In this document: positions 8,007 to 18,209 of the stretch, piece by piece | Layout of the letters: each line of letters starts with the position of its first letter | How positions within the stretch are numbered: the first letter of the stretch is position 1 | Assembly (NCBI RefSeq): GCF_041154485.1 | Contig: NZ_AP028669.1 | Span: forward strand, 3,968,001 to 4,032,000 | Direction of reading: 5' to 3' | DNA from: Variovorax sp. V93 | GTDB lineage: Bacteria > Pseudomonadota > Gammaproteobacteria > Burkholderiales > Burkholderiaceae_C | DNA length: 64,000 bases | The notes under the pieces: model-generated | What the model was told of the DNA's origin: nothing | Seen by the model: the letters and a program-made list of their open reading frames with translations, nothing else | Databases searched by the model: none | Translations under genes and position numbers: made by a program

Positions 8007-9319
8007 GCAGCACAAGCGACGAGAAAGCGATTCGCAGGGTGGTGGCTTCGGCCCTGGTGGGCGCCACCATCGAGTGGTACGACTTCTTCCTGTACGGCGT
8101 GGTGGCCGGCATCGTGTTCAACAAGCTCTACTTCCCGGGCAGCGACCCGGTGGTGTCGACCTTGCTGGCCTACACCACCTTCGCGGTGGGCTTTGTCACG
8201 CGGCCGCTGGGCGGCGTGATCTTCGGCCACTTCGGCGACAAGATCGGCCGCAAGAGCATGCTCATCATCACGCTGATGATCATGGGCGTGGCCACCTTCC
8301 TGATCGGCCTGGTGCCCACCTATGCGCAGATCGGCATCGCGGCGCCCTTGCTGCTGCTTCTGCTTCGCGTGGCGCAGGGCATTGGCCTGGGTGGCGAATG
8401 GGGCGGCGCGGTGCTGATGGCCTACGAATACGCGCCCAAGGGCAAGCGCGGCTTCTATGCATCGCTGCCGCAGATCGGGCTGGCCATCGGCCTGTGCATG
8501 GCCTCGGGCGTGGTGGCGCTCCTGTCGTGGCTGCTGACCGACGAGCAGTTTCTCTCCTGGGGCTGGCGCATCGCGTTCCTGATTTCCGGCGTGATGGTGG
8601 GCGTGGGCATGTACATCCGGCTCCACGTGCAGGAAACGCCGGAGTTCGCGGCCGTGAAGGCGCGCAACGCCGAGCTGCGCATTCCGTTCATGGACATGCT
8701 GCGGCGCTACCCCGGCAACGTGCTCAAGGGCATGGGCGCGCGCTACATCGACGGGGTGTTCTTCAACATCTTCGGCGTGTTCTCCATCAACTACCTGACC
8801 GGTACCCTCAAGATCAGCCGCACCGATGCGCTGCTGGGCGTGATGGCTGCCGCCGTGGTGATGATCTTCTTCATTCCCTTCTTCGGCCGCCTGTCCGACC
8901 GGATGGGGCGCGGCAAGGTCTACATGTGGGGTTCGCTGGTCACGGCGGTGTCGGCGTTCCCGGGCTTCTGGCTCATGACGCACAGCGGCGGCAGCGTGCT
9001 GCTGGTGTGGCTCGCGATCATCATCCCGTTCGGCATCCTGTATGCCTCGGTGTACGGGCCGGAGGCGGCGCTGTTCTGCGACCTGTTCGACGCCAAGGTG
9101 CGCTACACCGGTATTTCCTTCGTCTACCAGTTCTCGGGCATCTTTGCCTCGGGCATCACGCCGATCATCGCGACCGCGCTGCTCAAGTCGGGCGGCGGCC
9201 AGCCGTGGCAGATCTGCATGTATGTGCTGTTCGCGGGCGTGGTGTCCGCCGCGTGCGCATGGATGATCGGGCGGTCCGCGTCGCCGGCCGATGCACCGGT
9301 GGCGGTGGCCTCGCGCTGA
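8003..9319 (+). CDS. MFS transporter, metabolite:H+ symporter (MHS) type
   Basis: A 438-residue, 12-helix major facilitator. It begins with the MHS-typical ASALVGATIEWYDFFLYG, followed by the loop 2-3 motif FGHFGDKIGRKSMLI and RVAQGIGLGGEWGGAVLM in the fourth and fifth helices. A second GRLSDRMGRGK motif follows the central loop. MHS members import organic acids, betaines or sugar acids with protons. The ATGA overlap with the GMC oxidoreductase gene makes it likely that the two act on the same compound. Confidence 0.93.
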   Translation: MSSTSDEKAIRRVVASALVGATIEWYDFFLYGVVAGIVFNKLYFPGSDPVVSTLLAYTTFAVGFVTRPLGGVIFGHFGDKIGRKSMLIITLMIMGVATFLIGLVPTYAQIGIAAPLLLLLLRVAQGIGLGGEWGGAVLMAYEYAPKGKRGFYASLPQIGLAIGLCMASGVVALLSWLLTDEQFLSWGWRIAFLISGVMVGVGMYIRLHVQETPEFAAVKARNAELRIPFMDMLRRYPGNVLKGMGARYIDGVFFNIFGVFSINYLTGTLKISRTDALLGVMAAAVVMIFFIPFFGRLSDRMGRGKVYMWGSLVTAVSAFPGFWLMTHSGGSVLLVWLAIIIPFGILYASVYGPEAALFCDLFDAKVRYTGISFVYQFSGIFASGITPIIATALLKSGGGQPWQICMYVLFAGVVSAACAWMIGRSASPADAPVAVASR

Positions 9320-9333
9320 GCTTGTCTTGATCC

Positions 9334-9804
9334 TCAGGAGCTTCTGCCCATGGCGAGCGCGCGCACCACGGCCGCGGTGCGCGTCTCGACGCCCAGCTTC
9401 ACGTAGACATGCTCCAGGTGCTTGTGGACGGTGCGCGGGCTGATCTCCAGCAGGGCGGCGATCTCGGCGTCGGTCTTGCCGCGCGAGAGCCAGTGCATGA
9501 CATCGCCCTCGCGGGGCGTGAGGCCGGCCAGCGGCGGCTCGGGCAGCGGCGGCACGGCGCCGCAGGCCAGCCGGTACAGGAAGGCCACCGCCACCGCATG
9601 CTCCAGCCCCATGCGCCGGTAGTAGTCGGCCTGCAGCGCGGCGCGGCGGAGCTCGCGCCGGCCCGGCGCTTTCGTTGCGATGCGGCGGGTTGCGCGCAGG
9701 CCATGGCTGCCGGCGCCGTGGTACCGCATGGGCGAACGCCCGGACTCCAGTTGCTCCAGCAGGCGAAGCGCGCCTGCACGGTCGCTGTGTGTCAGATACG
9801 CCAT
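9334..9804 (-). CDS. Short LuxR-type HTH transcriptional regulator
   Basis: A 156-residue protein whose C-terminal 65 residues form a clear LuxR/GerE helix-turn-helix: LTPREGDVMHWLSRGKTDAE and the recognition helix SPRTVHKHLEHVYVKLGV, then TRTAAVVRAL. The N-terminal 85 residues match no receiver or autoinducer domain that I recognise. The stretch ADYYRRMGLEHAVAVAFLYR resembles the part just before the HTH in longer sensor-LuxR proteins, so this may be a shortened relative. AAAGGGG lies upstream of the start. A perfect dyad at 9825-9844 sits in its promoter region. Confidence 0.8.
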   Translation of the reverse strand: MAYLTHSDRAGALRLLEQLESGRSPMRYHGAGSHGLRATRRIATKAPGRRELRRAALQADYYRRMGLEHAVAVAFLYRLACGAVPPLPEPPLAGLTPREGDVMHWLSRGKTDAEIAALLEISPRTVHKHLEHVYVKLGVETRTAAVVRALAMGRSS

Positions 9805-9824
9805 GGCATGCCCCTTTCACGGTG

Positions 9825-9844
9825 CATACGCATTGCTGCGTATG
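9825..9844. promoter_or_regulatory. Perfect dyad upstream of the LuxR-type gene
   Basis: CATACGCA and TGCGTATG form an 8-base perfect inverted repeat around the spacer TTGC, starting 21 bases from the start codon of the minus-strand regulator. It could be an autoregulatory operator. The 253-bp region between this gene and the DUF1059 gene shows no other structure that I can support. Confidence 0.5.
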
Positions 9845-10057
9845 GCGCCCGCACGCATCGAGACGCAGGATGCTTGCAGGCCCTTGGCCGCGACCCAGTA
9901 TAGGCACGCAAGGGCGCGCAGATCGCCTGCCGGCGAAGGGGATACACATGGCCATCGATGAAACACCGCCTGACGCGTCCAGGGGTAGCCTCGAGCCAGC
10001 CCCCTTCCACCGGCCCGGTCTTCGAAACACGTCCGCGAGGACATTCCAGGAGCCACC

Positions 10058-10282
10058 ATGTCACGCCAATACATCGACTGCCGCGAGTTTCCAAGCACGA
10101 TGAACTGCAGTGTCGCGCTCTCTGCCGACACCGAGGGCGAGCTGCTCGAAGCCGCCGTCCAGCATGCCGTGGCCGTCCACGGCCATACCGACACGCCGGA
10201 GTTTCGCAAGCAACTGGCGGGCATGTTCAAGACCGGCACGCCGCCGCTGGAAGCTCCGGCCGCGCAGAAGGTGCCTGCCTGA
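10058..10282 (+). CDS. DUF1059-family small protein
   Basis: A 74-residue soluble protein with the DUF1059 pattern: RQYIDCREFPSTMNCSVALS at the N-terminus, then a helix with EAAVQHAVAVHGHTDTPE and a short C-terminal tail. The two early cysteines (in IDCRE and MNCSV) are family-typical. The function of DUF1059 proteins is not established. A GGAG ribosome binding site lies seven bases upstream of the ATG. The gene stands alone between the LuxR gene and the molybdenum hydroxylase operon. Confidence 0.85.
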   Translation: MSRQYIDCREFPSTMNCSVALSADTEGELLEAAVQHAVAVHGHTDTPEFRKQLAGMFKTGTPPLEAPAAQKVPA

Positions 10283-10467
10283 CGCCCCTGCGGGGTCTCG
10301 GCCGCCGTTTCGGCACGGCGATGAATACCTTCGGGTGCTTTCGATGAGCACCCGTCGATGAAGTCCGGGCCACCCGGTCGAGCGTTGCGCTGCCCGCCAA
10401 GCGCGCTTTCCGAAGTCGCGCTATGGTTCGCTGCCACCCACGGCGAACCAGAAGAAAGGCGGGGCCC

Positions 10468-10971
10468 ATGATCGATCTCAACATCAACGGCCAGTCCGTT
10501 GCCCTCGACGCGCCGGAAGACATGCCCCTGCTCTGGGCATTGCGCGACATCGTCGGCCTCACCGGCACCAAGTTCGGTTGCGGCATTGCGCAGTGCGGCG
10601 CCTGCACCGTGCACCTCGACGGCCAGCCCGTGCGTTCATGCGTGCTGCCGGTCGGCTCGATCGGCAAGAAGGCCGTCACCACCATCGAAGCCGTCTCGCA
10701 GACCCCTGCGGGCAAGAGCATCCAGAAGGCCTGGCTCGACGTCGATGTCGTGCAATGCGGCTACTGCCAATCGGGACAGATCATGTCGGCGGCCGCGCTG
10801 ATCCAGCGCACGCCCCACCCGAGCGACGCCGACATCGACCTGGCCATGGCGGGCAACGTCTGCCGGTGCTGTACCTACTCGCGGATCCGCGCGGCCATCA
10901 AGCAGGCCGCCACCGGCAAGGCCGAGGTGCTGCAGTCGGTGGTCGCGATGCCGGCAAGGAGCGCATCGTGA
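10468..10971 (+). CDS. [2Fe-2S] subunit of an isoquinoline oxidoreductase-type molybdenum hydroxylase (IorA-like)
   Basis: A 167-residue electron-transfer subunit carrying two [2Fe-2S] clusters. The N-terminal plant-ferredoxin domain has [16 protein letters not shown] and a fourth cysteine in RSCVLP. The C-terminal helical domain has QCGYCQSGQ and [11 protein letters not shown]. The usual CRCG of the second cluster reads CRCC here, adding one extra cysteine. The ATG at 10468 is preceded by AAAGGCGGGG. The stop overlaps the GTG start of the large subunit. Electrons would pass from the molybdenum subunit through this protein to the cytochrome c encoded third. Confidence 0.93.
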   Translation: MIDLNINGQSVALDAPEDMPLLWALRDIVGLTGTKFGCGIAQCGACTVHLDGQPVRSCVLPVGSIGKKAVTTIEAVSQTPAGKSIQKAWLDVDVVQCGYCQSGQIMSAAALIQRTPHPSDADIDLAMAGNVCRCCTYSRIRAAIKQAATGKAEVLQSVVAMPARSAS

Positions 10972-13217
10972 AGCCCGCCGCAGGCATCAGCCGGCGCAGC
11001 GCCCTGCAGGCCGGTGGCCTGGCGCTGGCCTTCACCTGGGTCGGCGGCAGCAAGGCCTTCGCGGCGATCAGCCCCCGGCAGCAAGCTGCCGATGCGGCCG
11101 CCGCGCTCGCGGACGGCAACCCCGCGTTCGCGCCGAATGCCTTCATCCGCATCGATGCCGACGGCGCCGTGCGCCTCGTGATGCCGATGGCCGAGATGGG
11201 CCAGGCGATCTACACCGGCTCGGCAATGCTGCTGGCCGAGGAACTCGGCGTCGAGCTCGACCAGGTGCGCGTGGAGCATTCGCCGCCGAACGAGGCGCTC
11301 TACGGCATGCCGCTGCTCGGCGGCCAGATCACCGGCGGCTCGACCAGCACGCGCGGCACCTACGGCGTGCTGCGCGAGGCGGGCGCCGTGGCGCGCACGC
11401 TGCTGGTGAGCGCCGCTGCGGAGCAGTGGAAGGTCGACCCTGCGAGCTGCACGGTCGCGCGCGGCGTGGTGAGCCATGCGGCATCCAACCGGCAGCTCGG
11501 CTTCGGCGCGCTGGCCGGCGCCGCCGCCAAATTGCCGATGCCGGCGAAGGTGACGCTGAAGGAGCCGAAGGATTTCAAGCTGATCGGCCAGCCGCTGCGG
11601 CGGGTCGATTCGGCCGGCAAGGTCGACGGCACGACACAGTTCGGCATCGACGTGCGCCTGCCGGGCATGAAGGTGGCGACGGTCAGGGCCTGCCCCACGC
11701 TCGGAGGCGTGCTGGCCTCGGTGGACGACAAGGCAGCGCGGGCGATTCCCGGCGTGATCGACGTGCTGCGCATCAAGGACGCGGTGGCCGTGGTGGGCGA
11801 GCATTTCTGGGCCGCGAAGCGCGGCCTCGATGCATTGAATATCCAGTGGACGCCGGGCCAGAACGCCGCACTCACCACGCAGCAGCTGCGCGCGGCGCTG
11901 GCCAACGCGCTGGCGAAGGACAAGGCGATCGTCGGCAAGGAAACCGGCAAGCGGCCCGAGGGCACGCTGGTGCAAGCCACCTACGACCTGCCGATGCTGG
12001 CCCACGCGACGATGGAGCCGCTCAACACCACGGTGCACGTGCGGCCCGACCAGTGCGAGATCTGGGTCGGCACGCAAGTGCCGACGCGCTGCGTGAGCGC
12101 CGCGGCCAAGATCGCCGGCATTGCCGAAGACAAGGTCGTGCTGCACAACCAGTACCTGGGCGGCGGCTTCGGCCGCCGGCTCGAGACCGATTCGGTCGAG
12201 CAGGCCGTGGCCTTCGCGAAACAGGTGCCCTACCCCCTCAAGGTGGTGTGGACGCGCGAGGAAGACATCCGCCACGACATCGTGCGCCCGATGTACCACG
12301 ACGACATCTCGGCCGTGGTCGACGGCGACGGCCGGATCCTCTGGTTCGGCGACCGCATCGCGGGCGGCACGGTGCTGGGCCGCTGGGCCCCCGCCTTCAT
12401 GGGCAAGGACGGCATGGACAGCGATTTGATCGAATGCGTCGCCGAACCCTGCTACGACCTGCCGAACCTCAAGGTCGAGTGGGTGCGGCACGACATGCCG
12501 ACAGGCCTGAACGTCGGCTGGTGGCGCGGCGTGGGTCCGACGCACAACCTCTTCGTGATGGAGAGCTTCATCGACGAGCTGGCGCAACGCGCGAAGAAGG
12601 ACCCCGTGGCCTACCGGCGCGCCATGCTGAAGAAGAACCCGCGCACGCTCGCGGTGCTCGACCTGGCGGCCAGCAAGATCGGCTGGGGCCAAGGCACGCT
12701 GGCGGCGCGCGTCGGGCGCGGCGTGGCCGTGGGCGATGCCTTCGGCAGCCGCGTGTGCGCGATTGTCGAGGCCGAGGTCACGCCGCAGGGCGAGGTTCGC
12801 ATGCGGCGTGCGGTGGTCGCGGTCGATTGCGGTATTGCAGTGAATGCGGGTTCCATCGAGGCGCAGATCCAGGGCGGGCTGCTGTTCGGGCTGAGCGCGG
12901 CGCTCTTCAGCGAGATCACGCTGCGCGAGGGGGCCATCGAGCAGAGCAACTTCCACGACTACCGGATGCTGCGCATCAACGAAGCGCCGCCGGTCGAGGT
13001 CCACACCGTCAAGAGCGGCGAAGCGCCCGGCGGGATCGGCGAAGTCGGCACCGCCATCGCCGCGCCGGCGCTGGCCAACGCGATCTTCGCGGCGACGGGC
13101 GTGCGACTGCGCGCGCTGCCGGTGAACCGCGCACTGCTGGCGCAGGACAAGGAGGCGCTGAAGAAGAAAATTGCCGGTGCCAAGCCCGCCGGGCCCGGCG
13201 CAAGGAGCGCAGCATGA
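10968..13217 (+). CDS. Molybdopterin-binding subunit of an isoquinoline oxidoreductase-type hydroxylase (IorB-like)
   Basis: A 749-residue xanthine dehydrogenase-family subunit of the IorB type. The start is GTG at 10968 with AAGGAG seven bases upstream. The N-terminus [15 protein letters not shown] is a twin-arginine signal, so the mature enzyme is periplasmic or exported with its partner. Cofactor-region motifs include [15 protein letters not shown] (about residue 400) and [10 protein letters not shown] near the C-terminus, whose Glu corresponds to the catalytic base of the family. It hydroxylates an N-heterocycle or oxidises an aldehyde, and the substrate cannot be read from the sequence. 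No XdhC-type cofactor insertion chaperone is encoded nearby. Confidence 0.92.
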   Translation: MKPAAGISRRSALQAGGLALAFTWVGGSKAFAAISPRQQAADAAAALADGNPAFAPNAFIRIDADGAVRLVMPMAEMGQAIYTGSAMLLAEELGVELDQVRVEHSPPNEALYGMPLLGGQITGGSTSTRGTYGVLREAGAVARTLLVSAAAEQWKVDPASCTVARGVVSHAASNRQLGFGALAGAAAKLPMPAKVTLKEPKDFKLIGQPLRRVDSAGKVDGTTQFGIDVRLPGMKVATVRACPTLGGVLASVDDKAARAIPGVIDVLRIKDAVAVVGEHFWAAKRGLDALNIQWTPGQNAALTTQQLRAALANALAKDKAIVGKETGKRPEGTLVQATYDLPMLAHATMEPLNTTVHVRPDQCEIWVGTQVPTRCVSAAAKIAGIAEDKVVLHNQYLGGGFGRRLETDSVEQAVAFAKQVPYPLKVVWTREEDIRHDIVRPMYHDDISAVVDGDGRILWFGDRIAGGTVLGRWAPAFMGKDGMDSDLIECVAEPCYDLPNLKVEWVRHDMPTGLNVGWWRGVGPTHNLFVMESFIDELAQRAKKDPVAYRRAMLKKNPRTLAVLDLAASKIGWGQGTLAARVGRGVAVGDAFGSRVCAIVEAEVTPQGEVRMRRAVVAVDCGIAVNAGSIEAQIQGGLLFGLSAALFSEITLREGAIEQSNFHDYRMLRINEAPPVEVHTVKSGEAPGGIGEVGTAIAAPALANAIFAATGVRLRALPVNRALLAQDKEALKKKIAGAKPAGPGARSAA

Positions 13218-14518
13218 AGCGGCTACTCAACGTGCTGGTGGCGGTGTTCGTCGTGGGCGTGGCGCTGTATTTCTTCCTGAACCGCACCGACAAGTCCGAA
13301 GGCGAAGCGCCGGTGCTGGCCGGTGCGCCCGGCAATGCGGCGCTGCTCGTGCGCGGCGAATACCTCACCAAGGCGGCCGACTGCGTCGCGTGCCACACGG
13401 TGCCCGGCAAGGGACAGCCCTTCGCCGGCGGCCTGCCCTTCGTGCTGCCTTTCGGCACGATCTACTCGTCGAACATCACCGCGGACCCCGAAACGGGCAT
13501 CGGCAAATGGAGCGACGACGACTTCGTGCGCGTGCTGCACGACGGCGTGCGCGCGGACGGAAAGCGCCTGTACCCGGCGTTCCCGTACACCTCGTACACC
13601 GCGCTGAGCCGCAATGACGTGCTCGCGATCAAGGCCTACCTGTTCAGCCTGCCCAAGGTGAGCCAGCCGAACCGGGAGGCCGACCTGGGCTTCCCGTTCA
13701 ACCAGCGCTGGGCGATGGGCTTCTGGAACGCGGCCTTCTTCAAGAGCAGCCGCTTCGAGGCCGATGCGTCGAAGCCGCCCGCGTGGAACCAGGGCAAGTA
13801 CCTCGCCACGGCGCTCGGCCACTGCGCGGAATGCCATACGCCGCGCAACTTCGCCTTCGCGATGGATGCGGGCAACAACCTTGCGGGCGAATCGATCCAG
13901 GGCTGGCGCGCCTACAACATCACCTCGGATGCGAAGCACGGCATCGGCGCCTGGAGCGATGCCGAGATTGCCTCGTACCTGACGACCGGCCACGCGGAGG
14001 GCCGCGGCTCGGCCTCGGGGCCGATGGGCGAGGCGGTGGAGCACAGCCTGCAGTACCTGAAGCCGGAAGACGCCTCGGCGCTCGTGAGCTATCTGCGCAC
14101 GGTGCCCGCGAAGGCCGGAAAGAATCCGATCGAAGTCGATGCGAAGGCGCCGTGGGCCGTGGCCGCGAGCGCGGCAGCACCCGCCGCCAACACGGCCGAA
14201 GGCCACGAGCAGGGGCTCAGGCTCTTCGCGGCGGCGTGCGCGAGCTGCCACCAGTGGAACGGACAAGGCCAGCAGAGCGCCAACGCGTCGCTGCTGGGGG
14301 CGCGCGGCGTGAACGACCCGGACGGCTCCAACGTCACGCAGATGATCCTGCAGGGCGTGAAGATGCGCGTGCGCGGCGACGAGGTCTACATGCCGGCGTT
14401 CGGCAAGGCCTACACGGACACCGAGGTCGCGGCGCTCGCCAACTACGTCATTGCGCAGTTCGGGAACAAGCAGGGCACGGTGACCCCGGAGTTCGTGGCG
14501 AAACAGCGCGCACGCTGA
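13214..14518 (+). CDS. Tri-haem cytochrome c, electron acceptor of the molybdenum hydroxylase
   Basis: A 434-residue protein with an N-terminal membrane anchor or uncleaved signal (LLNVLVAVFVVGVALYFFL) and three CXXCH haem sites: CVACH, CAECH and CASCH, one in each of three cytochrome domains. The layout matches the cytochrome subunits of membrane alcohol/aldehyde dehydrogenases and of nicotinate-type hydroxylases. It overlaps the upstream molybdopterin subunit gene by four bases (ATGA). It would pass electrons from the exported hydroxylase to the respiratory chain. Confidence 0.94.
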   Translation: MKRLLNVLVAVFVVGVALYFFLNRTDKSEGEAPVLAGAPGNAALLVRGEYLTKAADCVACHTVPGKGQPFAGGLPFVLPFGTIYSSNITADPETGIGKWSDDDFVRVLHDGVRADGKRLYPAFPYTSYTALSRNDVLAIKAYLFSLPKVSQPNREADLGFPFNQRWAMGFWNAAFFKSSRFEADASKPPAWNQGKYLATALGHCAECHTPRNFAFAMDAGNNLAGESIQGWRAYNITSDAKHGIGAWSDAEIASYLTTGHAEGRGSASGPMGEAVEHSLQYLKPEDASALVSYLRTVPAKAGKNPIEVDAKAPWAVAASAAAPAANTAEGHEQGLRLFAAACASCHQWNGQGQQSANASLLGARGVNDPDGSNVTQMILQGVKMRVRGDEVYMPAFGKAYTDTEVAALANYVIAQFGNKQGTVTPEFVAKQRAR

Positions 14519-14587
14519 AGAGGCGAAACGGGGGGATGCCCCTACGGCCTGCGGCCCCTCCCCCGATGCTGGAACAATGCGTCCACC

Positions 14588-15604
14588 ATGGACGGCCTCG
14601 ATCTCATCAAAACATTCCGTGAAGTCGCGTTCCGGCGCAGCTTCTCCCGCGCGGCGATTTCGCTGGGCATGTCGAAAGCCACAGTCAGCCGTTACGTGGC
14701 GGAGCTCGAAACCCGCAGCGGCGTGCGCCTGCTGAACCGCTCCACGCGTTCGCTGAGCCTGACGGATGCCGGGCAGGTGCTGCTCGACCGCAGCACCGAG
14801 CTGGTGGCCATGGCCGAGAACACGCTGAACGACCTGCAGGCCCATGGCTCGCACCCGCAGGGGCGGCTGCGCATGAGCGCACCGCACGGGCTGATCTGCG
14901 GCTGGCTCTCGGACGTGATCGCCGATTTCATCAAGCGCTACCCGGACGTGTACGTGAGCCTGGTGTTCACCAACGACGACCTCGACCTGATCGAGGAAGG
15001 CATCGACATCCACCTGACCGGCGGGCGCATCGACGACATGAATCTGATCGTGCGCCGGCTGGTGCAGTTCGACATGGTGGTCTGCGCCACGCCGGCCTAC
15101 TGGGCCCAGCGCGGCATGCCGCAGACGCCCGAGGAGCTGGGCCGGCACGATGTGCTGAGCTACTCGGCGAAGCCGACCACCCACCTGCCCTTCGAGACCG
15201 ACGGCAAGCCGTACGACGTGCCCGTGCACAGCCGCATGGAAGCCAACGACGCCGTGGCCCTGATCGAGCTGGCGCTGCGCGGCGTGGGCGTGGCCTACGT
15301 GCCCGAGCCGCTGGCGCAGTCGCACCTGGAGCGCGGCGCGCTGGTGCCGGTGCTGCGCGAGCACATGCCGCGCGAACACTGGCTGTACGCGGCATATTCG
15401 CAGCGCCGCCACAACAGCGCCGCAATGCGCGCGATGCTGGACTTCCTGGAGCAGTCGATGGGCGCCGCGGGCGAGCTGCCCGTCATGCCGGCGATGCCGC
15501 CGCTGCCGCGCGTGGTGCCGCCTACATTCGCCCTTTCCAGGGAACAAGACGCCGCTCGAGCCACCGCATCAGCAGGTCGAACAGATAGGCCACCACCCCG
15601 ATGA
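14588..15604 (+). CDS. LysR-family transcriptional regulator
   Basis: A 338-residue LysR protein with the N-terminal winged HTH (SFSRAAISLGMSKATVSRYV, then RLLNRSTRSLSLTDAG) and the effector domain from about residue 90 (GRLRMSAPHGLICGWL). It is longer than the usual 300 residues. The last 28 codons form a Pro/Arg-rich tail that runs antisense into the 3' end of tauC, an 83-bp convergent overlap. It may regulate the molybdenum hydroxylase genes upstream or a distant target. Only the same-strand proximity to the former supports this. Confidence 0.9.
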   Translation: MDGLDLIKTFREVAFRRSFSRAAISLGMSKATVSRYVAELETRSGVRLLNRSTRSLSLTDAGQVLLDRSTELVAMAENTLNDLQAHGSHPQGRLRMSAPHGLICGWLSDVIADFIKRYPDVYVSLVFTNDDLDLIEEGIDIHLTGGRIDDMNLIVRRLVQFDMVVCATPAYWAQRGMPQTPEELGRHDVLSYSAKPTTHLPFETDGKPYDVPVHSRMEANDAVALIELALRGVGVAYVPEPLAQSHLERGALVPVLREHMPREHWLYAAYSQRRHNSAAMRAMLDFLEQSMGAAGELPVMPAMPPLPRVVPPTFALSREQDAARATASAGRTDRPPPR

Positions 15605-16403
15605 CGATGATGCCCATGATGACGATGTCGGTGCGCAGGAAGTTCGACGCGTTCAGCACCATCTGGCCCAGGCCCATGTTGGCCGCCACCATCTCGGCCG
15701 CCACCAGCGTGGTCCAGCCGAAGCCGATGGCGATGCGCATGCCCACCAGAATGTCGGGCAGGGCCGAGGGCAATATGACGTGCCGGATCACCTGCATATA
15801 GCTCGCGCCCATCGAATACGCGGCATTGATCTGCTCCTGCGACGCGCTGCGCATGCCCGAGCGCGCGGCCAGCGCCAGCGGCGCGAAGCAGCTCAGGAAG
15901 ATCAGCAGCACCTTCGGCAGCTCGTCGATGCCGAACCAGATGATGATCAGCGGCAGGTAGGCCAGCGGCGGCAGCGGCCGGTAGAACTCCAGCGGCGGAT
16001 CGAAGATGCCGCGCCAGAAGCGGCTCATGCCCATCGCAATGCCCACCGGAATGGCCGTGATGCAGGCCAGCAGGAAGGCCGAGAAGACCCGGAACATGCT
16101 CGCGAGGAAGTGCTGCCACAGCGGCTTGTCGTTGGCCTGGCCCGTGAGGTATTCGTAGAACTGCTGGAACACCGCCTGCGGCGTCGGCAGGAACAGCGGC
16201 TTGACCCAGCCCATGTTGGTCACGAGGAACCACAGCGCGACCAGCGCCACCACCGTGACCACGCTGATGGTCAGGCTCGAGCCCTCGCCCGGCACCTTGA
16301 AGGCGCTGGTCTTGAGCTTGGCGCCGGCCGCCACCGGCGGCGGCGCGGCGGGCTTGGAAGGAGGTGTCATGGCGACAGGCGTTGCAATGGTGGCCTCAGG
16401 CAT
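15522..16403 (-). CDS. tauC: Taurine ABC transporter permease
   Basis: A 293-residue inner-membrane permease of the SsuC/TauC family with a long cytoplasmic Pro/Ala-rich N-terminus and about six helices. The cytoplasmic coupling loop reads [20 protein letters not shown], the EAA-type motif that contacts the ATPase. [17 protein letters not shown] is a strongly conserved stretch of the family. Its ATG lies inside the last codons of tauB. Assignment to taurine rests mainly on the adjacent TauA-like binding protein. The 3' end overlaps the convergent LysR gene. Confidence 0.9.
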   Translation of the reverse strand: MPEATIATPVAMTPPSKPAAPPPVAAGAKLKTSAFKVPGEGSSLTISVVTVVALVALWFLVTNMGWVKPLFLPTPQAVFQQFYEYLTGQANDKPLWQHFLASMFRVFSAFLLACITAIPVGIAMGMSRFWRGIFDPPLEFYRPLPPLAYLPLIIIWFGIDELPKVLLIFLSCFAPLALAARSGMRSASQEQINAAYSMGASYMQVIRHVILPSALPDILVGMRIAIGFGWTTLVAAEMVAANMGLGQMVLNASNFLRTDIVIMGIIVIGVVAYLFDLLMRWLERRLVPWKGRM

Positions 16404-17184
16404 GGGCAGCCTCGCGATGATGGATGATCGAAAGAACCTCTTCGCGCATGCGGATGAATTCCGGTTCCGACTTCACCTTGCGCGAATCGCCATGCGACAG
16501 GAACTGGCGCGAGAACGGAACCTCGTCGTACACGTGCGAAATGCGCCCCGGGCTCGGGCTCATCACGATCAGCCGCGTGGCCAGGAACAGCGCCTCCTCG
16601 ACCGAGTGGGTGATGAAGAACACCATCTTGTTCGACTTGGACCAGGCCTTGAGCAGGATCTCCTGCACCTGTTCGCGCGTGAATGCGTCGAGCGCGCCCA
16701 TGGGCTCGTCCATGAGCAGCACGGCCGGGTCGCTGGCCAGCGCGCGTGCAATGCCCACGCGCTGCTGCATGCCGCCCGAGAGTTCGTACACCGCACGGTC
16801 CGCGTACTGCTGCAGGCCGACGAGCCCCAGCTTCTCTTCCGCGATGCGGTCGCGCTCGGCCTTGCCTGTGCCGGCCAGGCGCAAACCCAGCGCCACGTTG
16901 TCGCGCACGTTGAGCCAGGGCATCAGCGCATGCTTCTGGAACACCACGCCGCGATCGGCGCCGGGGCCGATCACGGGCTTGCCGTCGAGCAGGATGTCGC
17001 CGGTGGAAGGCGGCAGGAAGCCGGCAATGCTGTTGAGCAGCGTGGTCTTGCCGCAGCCCGAGGCGCCGAGCGCCACCACGAAGTCGCCGTCGCGCATCGT
17101 GAGGTTGACCGGCGCCAGCGCCTGCAGCGTGCCGCCCTTGACGGCGTAGTTGACCGTGAGGTCGCGGATGTCGAGCGTGGGCAT
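16396..17184 (-). CDS. tauB: Taurine ABC transporter ATP-binding protein
   Basis: A 262-residue ABC ATPase with Walker [11 protein letters not shown]-loop [15 protein letters not shown], signature [15 protein letters not shown], Walker B VLLMDEP and switch [11 protein letters not shown]. The [11 protein letters not shown] wording is characteristic of TauB. It powers taurine uptake with TauC and TauA. Five bases separate it from tauA and it overlaps tauC by eight bases, so the three genes form one operon on the minus strand. Confidence 0.92.
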   Translation of the reverse strand: MPTLDIRDLTVNYAVKGGTLQALAPVNLTMRDGDFVVALGASGCGKTTLLNSIAGFLPPSTGDILLDGKPVIGPGADRGVVFQKHALMPWLNVRDNVALGLRLAGTGKAERDRIAEEKLGLVGLQQYADRAVYELSGGMQQRVGIARALASDPAVLLMDEPMGALDAFTREQVQEILLKAWSKSNKMVFFITHSVEEALFLATRLIVMSPSPGRISHVYDEVPFSRQFLSHGDSRKVKSEPEFIRMREEVLSIIHHREAAHA

Positions 17185-17189
17185 GCGGC

Positions 17190-18209
17190 TTACTTCCCCA
17201 TGGCTTTCTCGACGTAGGCCGTGGTCACGAAGGCGCTGTAGTCGGGCTTGACCTCCTGCACCCGGCCCTGCTCCTTCAGGAACGCCGCCGTGCCCGCCAT
17301 CGCCTTGGCCGCGCCGCCGCCCAGCCAGGTGGGCGAGACCTGCTCGGCCATGGTCGGGAAGGTGTAGAGCGCCATTGCGGCCGACACGTCCTTCGGATCG
17401 GCCTTGGTCCACTTGGCCATGGCCTTGGTCTGCGGCGAATCGGGCGTCCAGCTCTTGCCGGTGGCCTTGTATTCCTCGTTCGCGCGGTTGAGCGCCTTCA
17501 CGAAGGCGATCATGAACGGTTCGTTGGCCGCGGCCCACTTGGCATTGACCACGATGCCCTCGAACGTGGGCGCGCCGCGCTTGCCGATGCTGCCCGAGGT
17601 GGCGATGGTCTTGCCCGTGCCCTTGATCCTGGAAAGCACCGGGTCCCAGATGAAGGTGGCGTCGATGTCGCCGCGCTCCCAGGCCGCCGCGATCTCGGGC
17701 GGGCGCATGTTCATCACGTTGACGCTCTTGGGGTCGACGCCGTCCATCTTCATGCCGGCCATGAGCTGGTAGTGCGCAGTCGAGACGAAGGGCGTGGCCA
17801 CCTTCTTCCCGGCGAGGTCCTTCATGCTGTTGATGCCCGACGCGTTGCGCGCAACCAGTGCCTCGGCGTTGGCGATGTCGGCCGAGATCCAGAACAGCTT
17901 GATGTCCTGCCCCTGGCTGGCCGCGGCTGTGAGCGGGCTGGACCCGGTTTCGCCCATCTGCACGTCGCCCGACGCCATGGCCCGGATCACGTCGCCGCCG
18001 CCGGAGAACATGCGCCAGTTGATCTTGTAGCCCGTGGCTTTTTCGACCTCGCCGGATTCCATGACGAGGCGCAGGGGGACCAGCATGTCCTGGTGGGCGA
18101 AGGTGAGCTCCTTGGCTTGCTGTGCGAGCGCGGCGCCGCTGCTCATCATCAGCATCGCGGCGGCTGCGAGCGCTGCGCGTTTCAGGGAAAGACGTCGGGG
18201 CATGGTCAT
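17190..18209 (-). CDS. tauA: Taurine ABC transporter substrate-binding protein
   Basis: A 339-residue periplasmic protein with a Sec signal peptide ([16 protein letters not shown], cleavage after ALA-Q near residue 29). Family-typical TauA segments include [35 protein letters not shown] and [20 protein letters not shown], all close in wording to the known TauA pattern. The ATG at 18209 has AGGAG seven bases upstream, better placed than the second in-frame ATG at 18203. It is the first gene of tauABC. No tauD, tpa or xsc is nearby, so taurine breakdown must be encoded elsewhere. Confidence 0.92.
   Translation of the reverse strand: MTMPRRLSLKRAALAAAAMLMMSSGAALAQQAKELTFAHQDMLVPLRLVMESGEVEKATGYKINWRMFSGGGDVIRAMASGDVQMGETGSSPLTAAASQGQDIKLFWISADIANAEALVARNASGINSMKDLAGKKVATPFVSTAHYQLMAGMKMDGVDPKSVNVMNMRPPEIAAAWERGDIDATFIWDPVLSRIKGTGKTIATSGSIGKRGAPTFEGIVVNAKWAAANEPFMIAFVKALNRANEEYKATGKSWTPDSPQTKAMAKWTKADPKDVSAAMALYTFPTMAEQVSPTWLGGGAAKAMAGTAAFLKEQGRVQEVKPDYSAFVTTAYVEKAMGK

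Noticed and set aside
14519..14587. GC-rich inverted sequence after the tri-haem cytochrome gene as a terminator
   Set aside because: The GGGGG/CCCCC arms are far apart and imperfect, and no T-run follows. Support is too weak to list.
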